Assembly: GCF_900582625.1 (NCBI RefSeq)
Contig: NZ_UTIQ01000084.1
Location: 62,001 to 126,000 of the forward strand
Length of the DNA: 64,000 bases
From: Pseudomonas viridiflava
Lineage (GTDB): Bacteria > Pseudomonadota > Gammaproteobacteria > Pseudomonadales > Pseudomonadaceae
Direction of reading: 5' to 3'
Of the stretch, positions 1 through 8,118 are shown piece by piece (position 1 is the first letter of the stretch; every line of letters begins with the position of its first letter). The notes below the pieces were generated by a model. That model did not search any database, had not been told where the DNA came from, and saw only the letters and a program-made list of their open reading frames with translations. A program made the position numbers and the translations under genes.

Positions 1-5
1 AAGGC

Positions 6-65
6 AAACACAGATGAAAAAAGCGGAGTTGGCTGTAGCCAATGAGCATTTTTGAATCTGTGTTT
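6..65. repeat. Nested inverted repeat downstream of amaB
   Basis: AAACACAGAT (6-15) is a perfect inverted copy of ATCTGTGTTT (56-65). Between them lies a second perfect hairpin, TTGGCT-GT-AGCCAA (about 29-42). Read on the minus strand the inner hairpin is followed by CTCCGC and then a run of six T, so it could end the amaB transcript. The outer repeat is not needed for that. The stretch from 1 to 98 shows no gene. Confidence 0.5.
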
Positions 66-98
66 AACGCCGCATGGCCGAGCGCAGTAGTTTTCTCG

Positions 99-1589
99 TC
101 AATCGAATGTGATGCCCTGGGCTAGCGGCAACTCACGGGAATAGTTAACGGTATTGGTCTGCCGACGCATATACGCGCGCCATGCATCCGAGCCGGATTC
201 ACGGCCGCCGCCGGTTTCTTTTTCACCGCCAAAGGCGCCGCCGATTTCCGCACCGCTCGGGCCGATGTTGACGTTGGCGATGCCGCAGTCGCTGCCCACA
301 GCCGACATAAATTGCTCGGCCTCGCGCACGTCGGTGGTGAAGATGCACGACGACAAGCCTTGCGGCACATCGTTGTTCAAGCGGATGGCGTCGGCGAAGT
401 CGCTGTAGGTCAGCACGTAAAGAATGGGCGCGAAGGTTTCGTGGCGAACCACGGCGCTCTGCTCGGGCATTTCAACAATCGCCGGGGCCACGTAGTAGGC
501 GTTGGGGAAGGTGTCTTCGAGTTGGCGAGCGCCGCCGAACACCGTGCCGCCTTCTTGTTTGGCCTGCGCCAGCGCGGTTTGCATGCCGTCGAAGCTTTGC
601 TTGTCGATCAGCGGCCCGACCAGATTGCCTTCCAGCGGGTGGCCGATGCGCACGTTGGCGTAGGCGGTTTTCAGCCGCGCGACAATTTCGTCTTTCACCG
701 ACTCGTGGGCGATCAGGCGGCGCAAGGTGGTGCAGCGCTGGCCGGCGGTGCCGATGGCGCTGAACAGAATGCCGCGCACGGCCATGTCCAGGTCGGCACT
801 GGGGGCGAGGATCATCGCGTTGTTGCCGCCCAACTCCAGAATCGAACGGGCAAAACGCGCCGCCACAATCGGCGCCACTTCACGGCCCATACGCGTGCTG
901 CCGGTGGCGCTGACCAACGCCACGCGACGGTCCTGCACCAGCGCTTCGCCGGCCTCGCGGGCTCCAATAATGACTTGGCTGAGGTGGGCCGGCGCATCAC
1001 TGAATTGCTTGGCCACGCCGTCGAACAACGCCTGGCACGCCAGAGCGGTGAGCGGGGTTTTCTCCGACGGTTTCCACACCACCGAGTTGCCGCACACCAG
1101 GGCCAGCGTGGTGTTCCACGCCCACACGGCAACCGGGAAGTTAAACGCGCTGATTACGCCGACCACACCCAGCGGATGCCAGGTTTCACGCATGTGGTGG
1201 CCGGGGCGCTCGGAGGCGATGGTCAAGCCATAGAGCTGGCGTGACAGGCCGACGGCGAAGTCGCAGATGTCGATCATTTCCTGCACTTCACCCAAGCCTT
1301 CCTGGGTGATTTTGCCGGCTTCCCACGACACCAATTCGCCGAGTTCGGCCTTGTGTGTGCGCAGCGCTTCGCCGAATAAACGGATCAACTCGCCACGACG
1401 CGGCGCCGGCACTTGGCGCCAGGCCTGAAAGGCGGCTTCGGCCTGGCCGATCTGGGCCTGCACGGAGGCGGCATCCTGTAGCTCGACCGTGCCGATCTGG
1501 CTGCCGTCGATAGGCGAATGCACCGCGTGGGCGCCCTGTTGATAACGCGACGGGGCAACGCCCAATTTGTTCAGCAATGCAGCAACCAT
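99..1589 (-). CDS. amaB: L-piperidine-6-carboxylate / 2-aminoadipate semialdehyde dehydrogenase (ALDH7 family)
   Basis: Predicted to oxidise 2-aminoadipate 6-semialdehyde (open form of piperideine-6-carboxylate) to 2-aminoadipate with NAD(P)+, in cytoplasmic lysine and pipecolate catabolism. The 496-residue protein spans a full aldehyde dehydrogenase. Visible are FNFP with the oxyanion-hole Asn near 150, the WKPSEKTP cofactor segment near 172, catalytic Glu in LELGGNN near 252 and nucleophilic Cys in GQRCT near 286. The ATG at 1589 is preferred over an in-frame GTG at 1598 because AAAAGG lies eight bases before it. It diverges from a LysR gene, with hglS just beyond, the arrangement I recall for P. 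putida PP_5258-PP_5260. In that genome the amaA oxidase precedes amaB-side genes; here it would lie left of the window. Other ALDH substrates cannot be excluded from sequence alone. Confidence 0.88.
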   Translation of the reverse strand: MVAALLNKLGVAPSRYQQGAHAVHSPIDGSQIGTVELQDAASVQAQIGQAEAAFQAWRQVPAPRRGELIRLFGEALRTHKAELGELVSWEAGKITQEGLGEVQEMIDICDFAVGLSRQLYGLTIASERPGHHMRETWHPLGVVGVISAFNFPVAVWAWNTTLALVCGNSVVWKPSEKTPLTALACQALFDGVAKQFSDAPAHLSQVIIGAREAGEALVQDRRVALVSATGSTRMGREVAPIVAARFARSILELGGNNAMILAPSADLDMAVRGILFSAIGTAGQRCTTLRRLIAHESVKDEIVARLKTAYANVRIGHPLEGNLVGPLIDKQSFDGMQTALAQAKQEGGTVFGGARQLEDTFPNAYYVAPAIVEMPEQSAVVRHETFAPILYVLTYSDFADAIRLNNDVPQGLSSCIFTTDVREAEQFMSAVGSDCGIANVNIGPSGAEIGGAFGGEKETGGGRESGSDAWRAYMRRQTNTVNYSRELPLAQGITFD

Positions 1590-1736
1590 GTCCGGCACCT
1601 TTTAACCAACGGGTGAAATGTGATGGCAGCAGTAATAGCCGGCTCGCCTGCGCGCAACAAACGACCTTTACTCCACACATCATTCCGTTTAGTAATGCCA
1701 AACCCTCAATCGCCCGCCGCCGGACCGACTACCGCC

Positions 1737-2624
1737 ATGCTCAAGCGCCACATGCCATCGCTGACCGCCCTGCAATGCTTCGAAGCGGTGGCGCGGCACC
1801 TGAGTTTTACCCGCGCCTCGGAAGAACTGGCGCTCACGCAAAGTGCCGTGAGCAAGCAAGTGGCGCAGCTGGAAGAAGTGGTGCAGCACCTGCTGTTTCG
1901 CCGCGTGCGCCGAAGTTTGCAACTGACCCCAGCCGGCTCGCTGTATCTGGCCGAGGTGCGCAAAATTCTTACGCAGGTAGAAATGTCGACCCACTACCTG
2001 CGCTCTTATGGCGGCGAAACCGAAGTGCTGCGCGTGGCCACCTTGCCGACCTTCGGGGCGCGCTGGCTGGTGCCGCGCTTGAAAGGCTGGCGGTTGCGTC
2101 ATCCGAATATTCACCTGGACGTGCGCAACGAATTGGAGCCCGACGAACTGGCGCAAGGCCTTAGCGACGTGGCGTTCTACTTCGGCCAAAGCGCCCGCCC
2201 TGGCGCCGAATGCGTGCGTTTGTTTGGCGAGGAAATGGTGCCGGTCTGCGCCCCGAGCGTACTGCCCGCAGAGCCGTTTACCGATCCAACCCAACTCACC
2301 GAATTAGTCTTGCTGCAAAACGCCACCCGCCCGGAAGCGTGGCACGAGTGGTTTCAAAGCCAGGACCGACACACGGAGCACAGCTATCACGGCCCGCGCT
2401 TCGACAGTTTTTACATGTGCATTCGGGCCGCGCAGGTCGGCTGCGGCGTGGCGCTGCTGCCGCGCTTTCTGGTGGAAGAAGAACTGGCCGAAGGCAAGCT
2501 GGTGATCCCGTGGCAACACAGCCTGACCGGCAACAGCGCCTATTACCTGGCGTACGCTGAACACGCCGCCGAAGTGCCAAAAGTGCGCGACTTCGTGCGC
2601 TGGATTCACGAGCAGATCGACTAA
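1737..2624 (+). CDS. LysR-family transcriptional regulator, divergent from amaB
   Basis: A 295-residue regulator with an N-terminal winged helix-turn-helix (about residues 5-65, with TRASEELALTQSAVSKQV) and a C-terminal periplasmic-binding-like effector domain, similar to the GcvA group. It is transcribed away from amaB across a gap of about 150 bp and is followed after 105 bp by hglS, so it probably controls lysine/aminoadipate catabolism in both directions; this is inferred from position. The start is uncertain: ATG 1737 gives a LysR-typical length, with ATG 1695 and ATG 1752 as in-frame alternatives. The inducer is unknown, with 2-aminoadipate or a 2-oxoacid as reasonable candidates. Confidence 0.87.
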   Translation: MLKRHMPSLTALQCFEAVARHLSFTRASEELALTQSAVSKQVAQLEEVVQHLLFRRVRRSLQLTPAGSLYLAEVRKILTQVEMSTHYLRSYGGETEVLRVATLPTFGARWLVPRLKGWRLRHPNIHLDVRNELEPDELAQGLSDVAFYFGQSARPGAECVRLFGEEMVPVCAPSVLPAEPFTDPTQLTELVLLQNATRPEAWHEWFQSQDRHTEHSYHGPRFDSFYMCIRAAQVGCGVALLPRFLVEEELAEGKLVIPWQHSLTGNSAYYLAYAEHAAEVPKVRDFVRWIHEQID

Positions 2625-2729
2625 GCCGCCAATACGAATTTATGGAATGAACCCGGCAGTTTTTTTCGCTTGTCGCTCGCCGCGTCGACAGGTTTGATAG
2701 CCACACGAAATAGCCCAAGAGCCGCCGCC

Positions 2730-3749
2730 ATGTCCCGTGATGCCCACTTGTTCCAGCTTGTCGCTGCCACCCTCGGCGAGGCCGCCGCCGAGTGGGTGTT
2801 TGCCCATGTCGCCATTCCCGAAGGGTTGGCCGGCTTCGCCAACACCGAGCAACAGCTGCACCGCGTGTGGCTGGCGGAAGCGCTGAACCTGAGCCTGTTC
2901 CATAAACTGGTGGAAGCGGTGCCCAACGGCCGGCTGTATGTAGAAGAGCAGCGCCAAGACGGCCGCCAGGTGGTGTTCGACCACGGCGCCATCCGCACCG
3001 TCGACTGGCCCGAGAACGGCGCCCTGCCCCGTGGCCGTCACGCCTTTACGCGCTTGCTCGAACCGCTGGGCTTTACCGACGTGCGCACCTACCCGCTGAC
3101 CAAGCTGAAAATGACCGGCTACGCCTACCGGCAGATGGACTTGCCCGCCGACATCGCCCAGTTCTTTGTCTCGGAACTGCACCCCGGTCGCTTCAGCGAA
3201 GCTTTTCAGCAGGCCGTCACTCGCGTCTGCGAAACCAGCCGCGACCCACTGACCGCCGAGCATCTGGCCACGCTGCGCACCTTGCGCCAAACCCGCCATT
3301 GCACCATGGCCGCCGCCCTGCACTTGCTGCCCGCCCTGTACCAAGCCTTTGACTGCCAGCACGCGACGGTTCAGGAAAGTGACTATCAGGCCCTGCTCAG
3401 CGAAAGCGCGGAAATGGCCTGGATCGCCACCGAGGGCAATCGCTTCAACCACCTCACCGACCGCGTAAGCGACCTGCAAGCGGTGGTCGACCACCAGCGC
3501 ACCTTGCAGCGACCGATGAAAGACAGCATCGAAACCTCCAGCTCACGCCGCGTCATGCAAACCGCCTACAAAGCCGTGCAGGTACAGCGCGACTTTATCG
3601 ACGCCCACGGCCACACCGTGCAGCGCACCGTACCGGGTTCGTTTGTGGAATTTATTCAGCGGGAAGTGGATGAAGAGACGGGCGAGTTGGACCTGCATTT
3701 CGACAGCAGCAATGCCCAGGGCATTTTCAAAATGACAGATTCGCGGTAG
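2730..3749 (+). CDS. hglS: 2-oxoadipate dioxygenase/decarboxylase (DUF1338, HglS-like)
   Basis: Predicted to convert 2-oxoadipate to D-2-hydroxyglutarate with O2 and Fe(II), the step after AmaB and an aminotransferase in D-lysine breakdown. The 339-residue protein carries the DUF1338 signature: VFDHGAIRT gives a metal His at 85 and a substrate Arg at 89, RFNHLTDRV a second His at 241, and SFVEF a metal Glu at 307. This is the His-His-Glu set described for HglS. It is shorter than the roughly 450-465 residues I recall for YdcJ/HglS, so it may belong to a compact subgroup. ATG 2730 follows a purine-rich stretch; an upstream ATG at 2670 would add 20 unconserved-looking residues. Its position beside amaB and LysR supports the pathway assignment. 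Confidence 0.85.
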   Translation: MSRDAHLFQLVAATLGEAAAEWVFAHVAIPEGLAGFANTEQQLHRVWLAEALNLSLFHKLVEAVPNGRLYVEEQRQDGRQVVFDHGAIRTVDWPENGALPRGRHAFTRLLEPLGFTDVRTYPLTKLKMTGYAYRQMDLPADIAQFFVSELHPGRFSEAFQQAVTRVCETSRDPLTAEHLATLRTLRQTRHCTMAAALHLLPALYQAFDCQHATVQESDYQALLSESAEMAWIATEGNRFNHLTDRVSDLQAVVDHQRTLQRPMKDSIETSSSRRVMQTAYKAVQVQRDFIDAHGHTVQRTVPGSFVEFIQREVDEETGELDLHFDSSNAQGIFKMTDSR

Positions 3750-3830
3750 CGATGGACAGCGCGGAATATTGTAGGAGCGGCTGTGCGCTTTGAAGCGCAG
3801 CGTACTGGACGGGGAGAATCACAAAGTACT

Positions 3831-3894
3831 GTGGGAGCGGCTTCAGCCGCGATGCTCTTGAGGCTAAGAGCATCGCGGCTAAAGCCGCTCCCAC
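3831..3894. repeat. REP-like palindrome (GTGGGAGCGGCTTCAGCC type)
   Basis: Long imperfect palindrome: GTGGGAGCGGCTTCAGCC opens it, a GCGATGCTCTT arm pairs with AAGAGCATCGC, and GGCTAAAGCCGCTCCCAC closes it. A half-related unit, GTAGGAGCGGCTGTGCGC, begins at 3771 and forms its own hairpin at 3781-3800. The same family recurs near 8283, 20145, 21808, 26532, 46518 and 58101, always between genes. Confidence 0.85.
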
Positions 3895-3925
3895 AAAAAA
3901 AACGGCGCTAAGCCTTCAACGCCGT
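3895..3925 (-). terminator. Rho-independent terminator of azu
   Basis: On the minus strand ACGGCG-(12 nt)-CGCCGT is followed immediately by eight T residues. It lies 26 bp past the azurin stop codon and abuts the REP-like palindrome. Confidence 0.8.
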
Positions 3926-3950
3926 ATGGCCGACGACCAGAAAGCCGTCT

Positions 3951-4400
3951 TCAGTCAACCAAAGAAACCGAGCCTTTCATCATCGAAGAGTGGCCCGGGA
4001 ACGAGCAGAAGAACGAATAATCGTCGCCCGCTTTCAGCTTGCTCACGTCAAAACTCACCGAGTCTTTCTCACCAGCACCAATGATTTTGGTGTGGGCAAT
4101 TACGCGGTCATCGCCGGCTTTCAGGTAGTTGGCGTCGATGCCTGCGCCCATGCCGTCGCCGGTTACGCCAGCCATGTCGGCGGTTTTGGCGATGACCAGG
4201 TTATGGCCCATGACGTTTTTGGGCAGCGAACCGCTGTGGGTCAGGTTCACGGTGAAGGTTTTGCAGCTTTTGCTGATTTTGATTTCTTTGGTGTCGTAGC
4301 TCATCTGGTCAGTGGAGTCGACGGTGACGGAGCAATCGGCGGCGAATGCCTGAAGGCTGGCCAGCGAAAGTACGGAAGCGAGTGCGAGCTTGCGAAGCAT
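3951..4400 (-). CDS. azu: Azurin (periplasmic type 1 blue copper protein)
   Basis: Periplasmic electron carrier linking c-type cytochromes with terminal reductases and oxidases. The 149-residue precursor has a Sec signal peptide ([12 protein letters not shown]...), cleaved after AFA to leave a mature protein starting ADCSVTVDS of azurin length. All copper ligands are present at their classical mature positions: VMGHN supplies Gly45 and His46, and [14 protein letters not shown] supplies Cys112, His117 and Met121. The disulphide cysteines near 3 and 26 are kept. ATG 4400 has AAGGAG seven bases upstream; the longer open frame to 4547 is not needed. As I remember, azu and a LOG gene are also adjacent in P. 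aeruginosa (PA4922-PA4923). Confidence 0.97.
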   Translation of the reverse strand: MLRKLALASVLSLASLQAFAADCSVTVDSTDQMSYDTKEIKISKSCKTFTVNLTHSGSLPKNVMGHNLVIAKTADMAGVTGDGMGAGIDANYLKAGDDRVIAHTKIIGAGEKDSVSFDVSKLKAGDDYSFFCSFPGHSSMMKGSVSLVD

Positions 4401-4768
4401 GGGTGAACTCCTTGGCAGGGTGGGCAATGCGCCCGGTTTTACAGTGACGAACAAGTGGTACGTGTTTAAACAGACGGTTGATAACACAGTCGAGTTCAAG
4501 CAAACGCGAGGCAAAAAGCCGCACGGCCAAGGTGCTATGGCGCTCATCGAAACAATTAAACGGCGTAAATGCTCGGCGGTACGTAGCCTGAGCGCTCATT
4601 TGACGAGGCGCTTCCCATGACTATCAACGACCTGCTGCGCAGCCTGCTCGCCGCCTACGCCTGTGGCGCCAGCGGCACCTGCGCCGATGAACTGCGCCAC
4701 GTTTAACCCTTGGTGAGCGCGCCGTCAGCGGCTACCCTGTGGACGCATTTTTGTCTGTGGAGTGGCTT
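4401..4768. other. Divergent intergenic region azu / LOG gene
   Basis: This 368-bp gap must hold the promoters for azu (minus) and the LOG gene (plus). I see no full ANR/FNR box; only an isolated ATCAA half-site on the minus strand near 4480. A 29-codon open frame lies at 4617-4706. The segment from 4400 to 4600 is less GC-rich than its surroundings. Confidence 0.5.
4617..4706 (+). CDS. Possible 29-residue small protein, function unknown
   Basis: ATG 4617 opens a 29-codon frame ending TAA 4704-4706. The peptide starts [20 protein letters not shown] and has two cysteines, CGASGTC spaced, near its C-terminus. Codon choice resembles the neighbouring genes (CTG, CGC, GCC, GGC), and GACGAGG lies about ten bases before the start, a weak ribosome site. 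It ends 62 bp before the LOG start and could be a leader peptide, a gene remnant or chance. No family is recognised. Confidence 0.3.
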   Translation: MTINDLLRSLLAAYACGASGTCADELRHV

Positions 4769-5356
4769 ATGTCGTTGCGTTCGCTGTGTGTGTTCTGTGG
4801 TGCCAGCCCTGGCGCCAACCCGGTCTACACCGAAGCGGCGGTGAATCTGGGCCGTGCGTTGGCCGAGCAAAACATCCGCCTGGTGTACGGCGGCGGTAAG
4901 GTTGGCTTGATGGGTACGGTCGCTGACGCCGCACTTGCGGCCGGCGGCGAAGTGGTCGGCATCATCCCGCAATCGCTGAAAGACGCCGAGATCGGCCACA
5001 CGGGCCTCACTCGCCTGGAAGTGGTTGACGGCATGCACGCACGCAAAGCGCGAATGGCCGAATTGAGCGACGGTTTTATCGCCCTGCCCGGCGGCCTGGG
5101 CACGCTGGAAGAATTATTCGAAGTCTGGACCTGGGGCCAACTCGGCTACCACAGCAAGCCGTTGGGCCTGCTGGAAGTGAACGGCTTCTATGCCAAGCTC
5201 AACGACTTTCTCGATCACTTGGTGGCCGAACGCTTCGTGCGCGCGCCGCACCGGGAGATGCTGCAAATCAACGAGTCACCCACCGACCTGATTGCCGCCA
5301 TGGCGGATTGGAAACCTTCGGTCGCGCCCAAATGGGTAGACCGCACGCCCACCTGA
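4769..5356 (+). CDS. LOG-family nucleotide phosphoribohydrolase (TIGR00730 type)
   Basis: A 195-residue cytoplasmic Rossmann-fold protein of the Lonely Guy family, which hydrolyses the N-glycosidic bond of nucleoside 5'-monophosphates such as cytokinin ribotides or AMP. Family marks are SLCVFCGAS at the N-terminus, [12 protein letters not shown] near 40-52, the arginine-bearing MHARKARM segment and the diagnostic PGGLGTLEE near 108. In non-plant-associated bacteria the true substrate is uncertain; some relatives were mislabelled lysine decarboxylase. ATG 4769 is chosen because GGAG sits six bases upstream and the protein starts MSLRSLCVF; an ATG at 4739 would add ten residues. Confidence 0.9.
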   Translation: MSLRSLCVFCGASPGANPVYTEAAVNLGRALAEQNIRLVYGGGKVGLMGTVADAALAAGGEVVGIIPQSLKDAEIGHTGLTRLEVVDGMHARKARMAELSDGFIALPGGLGTLEELFEVWTWGQLGYHSKPLGLLEVNGFYAKLNDFLDHLVAERFVRAPHREMLQINESPTDLIAAMADWKPSVAPKWVDRTPT

Positions 5357-5446
5357 CACCTTCAGCCAACTGCCTGGCCCACTGCGCAAATCACTGCGCG
5401 TGGGCTTTACTCAAGGCAATGCGCACCGACACCAGCAGAGGACTTT

Positions 5447-5611
5447 ATGGCCAAACCCAATTACAACTTCGCCAAGCAACAGCGCGACCTTGCCAAAGAA
5501 CAGAAGAAAGAAGAGAAGCGCCAGCGCAAACTGGCCCACGGCCAAGCCGAGCAACCAGAAGAAAGCGCTGAGCCAGACACCGACGCTGTCGACGACAAAC
5601 CCAGCGAGTAA
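5447..5611 (+). CDS. Small highly charged protein, 54 residues
   Basis: The frame encodes 54 residues beginning MAKPNYNFAKQQRDLAKEQK and ending in an acidic tail (TDAVDDKPSE). The first 30 residues are Lys/Gln/Glu-rich and probably helical, the rest acidic and disordered. GAGG lies five bases before ATG. Similar short MAKPNYxFxKRQRDLAKxxK proteins are, to my memory, widespread in pseudomonads and other proteobacteria without known function. It follows the LOG gene by 90 bp and may share its transcript. It converges with the cytochrome gene ending at 5630. Confidence 0.72.
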   Translation: MAKPNYNFAKQQRDLAKEQKKEEKRQRKLAHGQAEQPEESAEPDTDAVDDKPSE

Positions 5612-5629
5612 TCCGCCCACACGCGCGGT

Positions 5630-6745
5630 TCAGCAACCGCCGCCCAGGCTGGCGATCCAGCGCGTGAGCATCTCCACCCCTTCGCGATGAACCACTGAGC
5701 GCCCCAGCTCGGGCATCATCACGCTGGGGTCGGTGCTGTCGACGCGATAGATCAGCACCGATTCATCCGGCTGGCCCGGATGAATATCCACCAAGCGATT
5801 CCCCGAGCCTTTCCCCGCTGCCACCGGCTGCTTGCAGATACCGCTGTGAATGCCCGTGGCCGTCGCCAGATTGAGCATCAACCCCGATGTACGCGCCGGC
5901 CCTTTCGGGTTGTGGCAATGGGCGCAGTTGGCGTCGAGGTAGCTGCGCGTTTGTATCTCCAGGGTTTCCCCCGCGCGCGGCTGGCCCCAGAGCGCGTTCT
6001 GCGGCACGGCCGCCAGTTCGACCGGCAAGCCGCTGAGCAGGCCTTTTTGTTGCCAGCGCTGCAACTGGTTGGCGGTGCCGTCGGCGTACGCTACGTCCTT
6101 GTTCAGATGCCGGGCTTTGGGCCCCAGCGGATTGATGCCCTGGCCATGGCTTTCCTCATGGCAGCCGGCGCACTGGTTGGCGTCTGGCACTTCGTAGCCC
6201 ACGGCCAGGGTTTGCCCGGCGTCGTCGAGCAGGCTCAGGCTTTGGCTGTCGCCGGCCAGTTCCAGGTGCGCTTCCTGTTGTTTCTCGTCCCACACATACG
6301 GCAGCGCCACCCAGCCGTTTTTCTGCTTGAGCAGAATGCGCGTTTCCACCAAGTGCACGCGGGCCAGGCTCAGGCCGGTGCTGGGGTCGCGGTCGTCCTG
6401 GTTGTTGCGGCGCAGGCGGCCTTGTTCATCCTTGGGGTAGTAAAAGGTTTTGCTCAGCACGGTGCCGACGGGGAAGTCGAAATGCTCCTCGCCATACGCC
6501 GCCGCTTCGCCCTTGGGCATCCACACGGTGCGCATCTTGTGGGCGTAGTCGGTGAACAGCGGCGTATTCAGGTCATACGGCGTCACCTCAGCGACCGGCT
6601 GCAAATGCCCGTCGCCGAGTTTCAACATGCCCCACTCACTCAGGGTTTGCGGGTAGTTCTCGCCTTCAGGCAAGTACAACGGTGCCGACTGCTTGGAGCA
6701 CGCTGCCAACAGCAGCGCGCCCGCCAACACAAACCATGCCTTCAT
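5630..6745 (-). CDS. Diheme c-type cytochrome lipoprotein (HNE_0200/SO2930 family)
   Basis: A 371-residue exported lipoprotein: the signal peptide ends in LLLAAC with lipidated Cys16. Two heme c sites are visible, CAGCH at 192-196 and CAHCH at 274-278, with methionines in the SVMMPELGRS segment near 343 as possible distal ligands. The N-terminal 190 residues form a conserved domain of unknown function (PYDLNTPLFTDYAHKMR). Its start overlaps the end of the beta-helix gene by four bases (ATGA), so the two are translationally coupled. I recall this pairing as a conserved one of unknown role (TIGR03805/TIGR03806). An electron-transfer function tied to its partner is likely, but the substrate is unknown. 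Confidence 0.85.
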   Translation of the reverse strand: MKAWFVLAGALLLAACSKQSAPLYLPEGENYPQTLSEWGMLKLGDGHLQPVAEVTPYDLNTPLFTDYAHKMRTVWMPKGEAAAYGEEHFDFPVGTVLSKTFYYPKDEQGRLRRNNQDDRDPSTGLSLARVHLVETRILLKQKNGWVALPYVWDEKQQEAHLELAGDSQSLSLLDDAGQTLAVGYEVPDANQCAGCHEESHGQGINPLGPKARHLNKDVAYADGTANQLQRWQQKGLLSGLPVELAAVPQNALWGQPRAGETLEIQTRSYLDANCAHCHNPKGPARTSGLMLNLATATGIHSGICKQPVAAGKGSGNRLVDIHPGQPDESVLIYRVDSTDPSVMMPELGRSVVHREGVEMLTRWIASLGGGC

Positions 6746-7983
6746 GCACCCTGCCCCGCTTTGGCCGAGGCCAGTTCGATGGCCGGCAGTTTCGGCAGGC
6801 TGCAGGTGTGGCTGCTCATGTCGGAGCTGATGTTTTTGTAGCCGTTGGGGGCGTCGACGTTGAGCATCTGCGCGGCGCCGTTATCCACGCAAATTGCCAA
6901 GTCAGGCGGCAGCTTGCCGTTTTTGACTTTGTCGACGTTCACGTAGCCGTCCCAGAGAATGTCCGGCAGACGCCCGCTGAGGCCGAACTGGCTGATGCGC
7001 AGGGCTTTGAGTTCGAGGTTGTCGGGGCTGTCGCCGCCTGGGCCAAAGCGGTTGCCGTAGATGTAGATACTTTCCGGATACGGGTCGAAGCCTTCGGCGG
7101 TGGAGAGGTCGGTGTAGCCAGTGCTGAAGTAGCTGCTGACGATCAGGTTGGCGGTTTTGTGCTCGCCGATATCGTTGTCGAAAATTTCCACCTGATCGTT
7201 GGAATTGATCACCACGCCCGAGCCTGCCGGCACGCTGGCCACGGGTGTGCCCTTGTGGCCGAAGTTGTCGTGGTTGTTGCCCTGCACCTTGTTTTTGTAC
7301 ACCCGGGTGGCGCGCCCGGCCTGCTGCAAGTTGGGCATGTTGAACACCAGAATGCCGCCGGTGTTGCCGGTGGCGACGTTGTCGTAGACGTCGGCGCCAA
7401 TGGTGTTTTCGATTTCGATGCCGGCCACGTTCTTTTCCGCCCGGCTATTGCGTACCACCACATTGCGCGACTGGCCGACGTAAATGCCGGCATCCGACGC
7501 GCCGATGGCTACCACGCCGTCGACCAGCACGTTTTCGGTTTGCACCGGGTAAATGCCGTAGGCGCCGTTTTCGGTGGCCGGGCCATTGGTCCACTCGGTG
7601 CGCACGCGGCGGATGATGATGTTCTTGCCGCCGACCACCTTCAGCGAATCGCCCTTGGTGTCTTCAAACGCGAGGTCTTCGATGGTGAAGTCGGAGGCAT
7701 CCACCAGCAGCCCTTCGGCGCCGCTTTTCTGGCCTTTGAAACTCAGCACGGTTTTATCCATGCCCGCGCCCTTGATGGTCACGCCACTGGCCTTGAGGCT
7801 CAGGCTGCGATCAAGCTGATAGGTGCCGGCGGGAATGTCGATGACATCGCCGGCCTTGGCCTTGATCAGCTTGGCTTGTAGTTCTTTCTGAAAATCAACG
7901 TGAGTCACCGCCGGTTTCTCCGGCTCGCCGCACGCGGCCAGCAACACGGAAACGGCTAATACAGACAAGGTGGCGATACGCAT
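6742..7983 (-). CDS. Parallel beta-helix repeat lipoprotein (TIGR03805-like)
   Basis: A 413-residue lipoprotein with a lipobox ending VLLAAC (Cys18). Residues about 45-330 are successive beta-helix turns with recurring patterns such as VTIKGAGMDKTVL, FTIEDLAFEDTKG, IIIRRVRTEWTNG and VVVRNSRAEKNVAG, as in right-handed beta-helix carbohydrate-active or NosD-like proteins. No pectate-lyase catalytic motif is obvious. The C-terminal 70 residues hold two cysteines (AICVD, HTCSL). It is the first gene of a two-gene unit with the downstream diheme cytochrome and overlaps it by four bases. A periplasmic or outer-membrane-attached binding or enzymatic role is inferred. Confidence 0.83.
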   Translation of the reverse strand: MRIATLSVLAVSVLLAACGEPEKPAVTHVDFQKELQAKLIKAKAGDVIDIPAGTYQLDRSLSLKASGVTIKGAGMDKTVLSFKGQKSGAEGLLVDASDFTIEDLAFEDTKGDSLKVVGGKNIIIRRVRTEWTNGPATENGAYGIYPVQTENVLVDGVVAIGASDAGIYVGQSRNVVVRNSRAEKNVAGIEIENTIGADVYDNVATGNTGGILVFNMPNLQQAGRATRVYKNKVQGNNHDNFGHKGTPVASVPAGSGVVINSNDQVEIFDNDIGEHKTANLIVSSYFSTGYTDLSTAEGFDPYPESIYIYGNRFGPGGDSPDNLELKALRISQFGLSGRLPDILWDGYVNVDKVKNGKLPPDLAICVDNGAAQMLNVDAPNGYKNISSDMSSHTCSLPKLPAIELASAKAGQGA

Positions 7984-8118
7984 GGCGGGCTCCGCTAGGC
8001 TTTTTGTGAGTTTTTGTTTCCTACAGAGTTGGCACTATAGTTCCACATAAAATAAAAACCAAGGGTTACGTGGATTGCGGAAAGGCCTGACTTGACCGAA
8101 TGCCTCGAACAAAACACC

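Noticed and set aside
4476..4492. Possible ANR/FNR box upstream of azu
   Set aside because: Only one ATCAA half-site is present; the other half shows no match to TTGAT.
4400..4547. 49-residue N-terminal extension of azurin
   Set aside because: The extension would precede a complete signal peptide; ATG 4400 has a good AAGGAG site.
6682..7881. Open frame of 399 codons on the plus strand
   Set aside because: Antisense to the beta-helix and cytochrome genes; it is full of Val/Ala/His repeats mirrored from the beta-helix coding strand.
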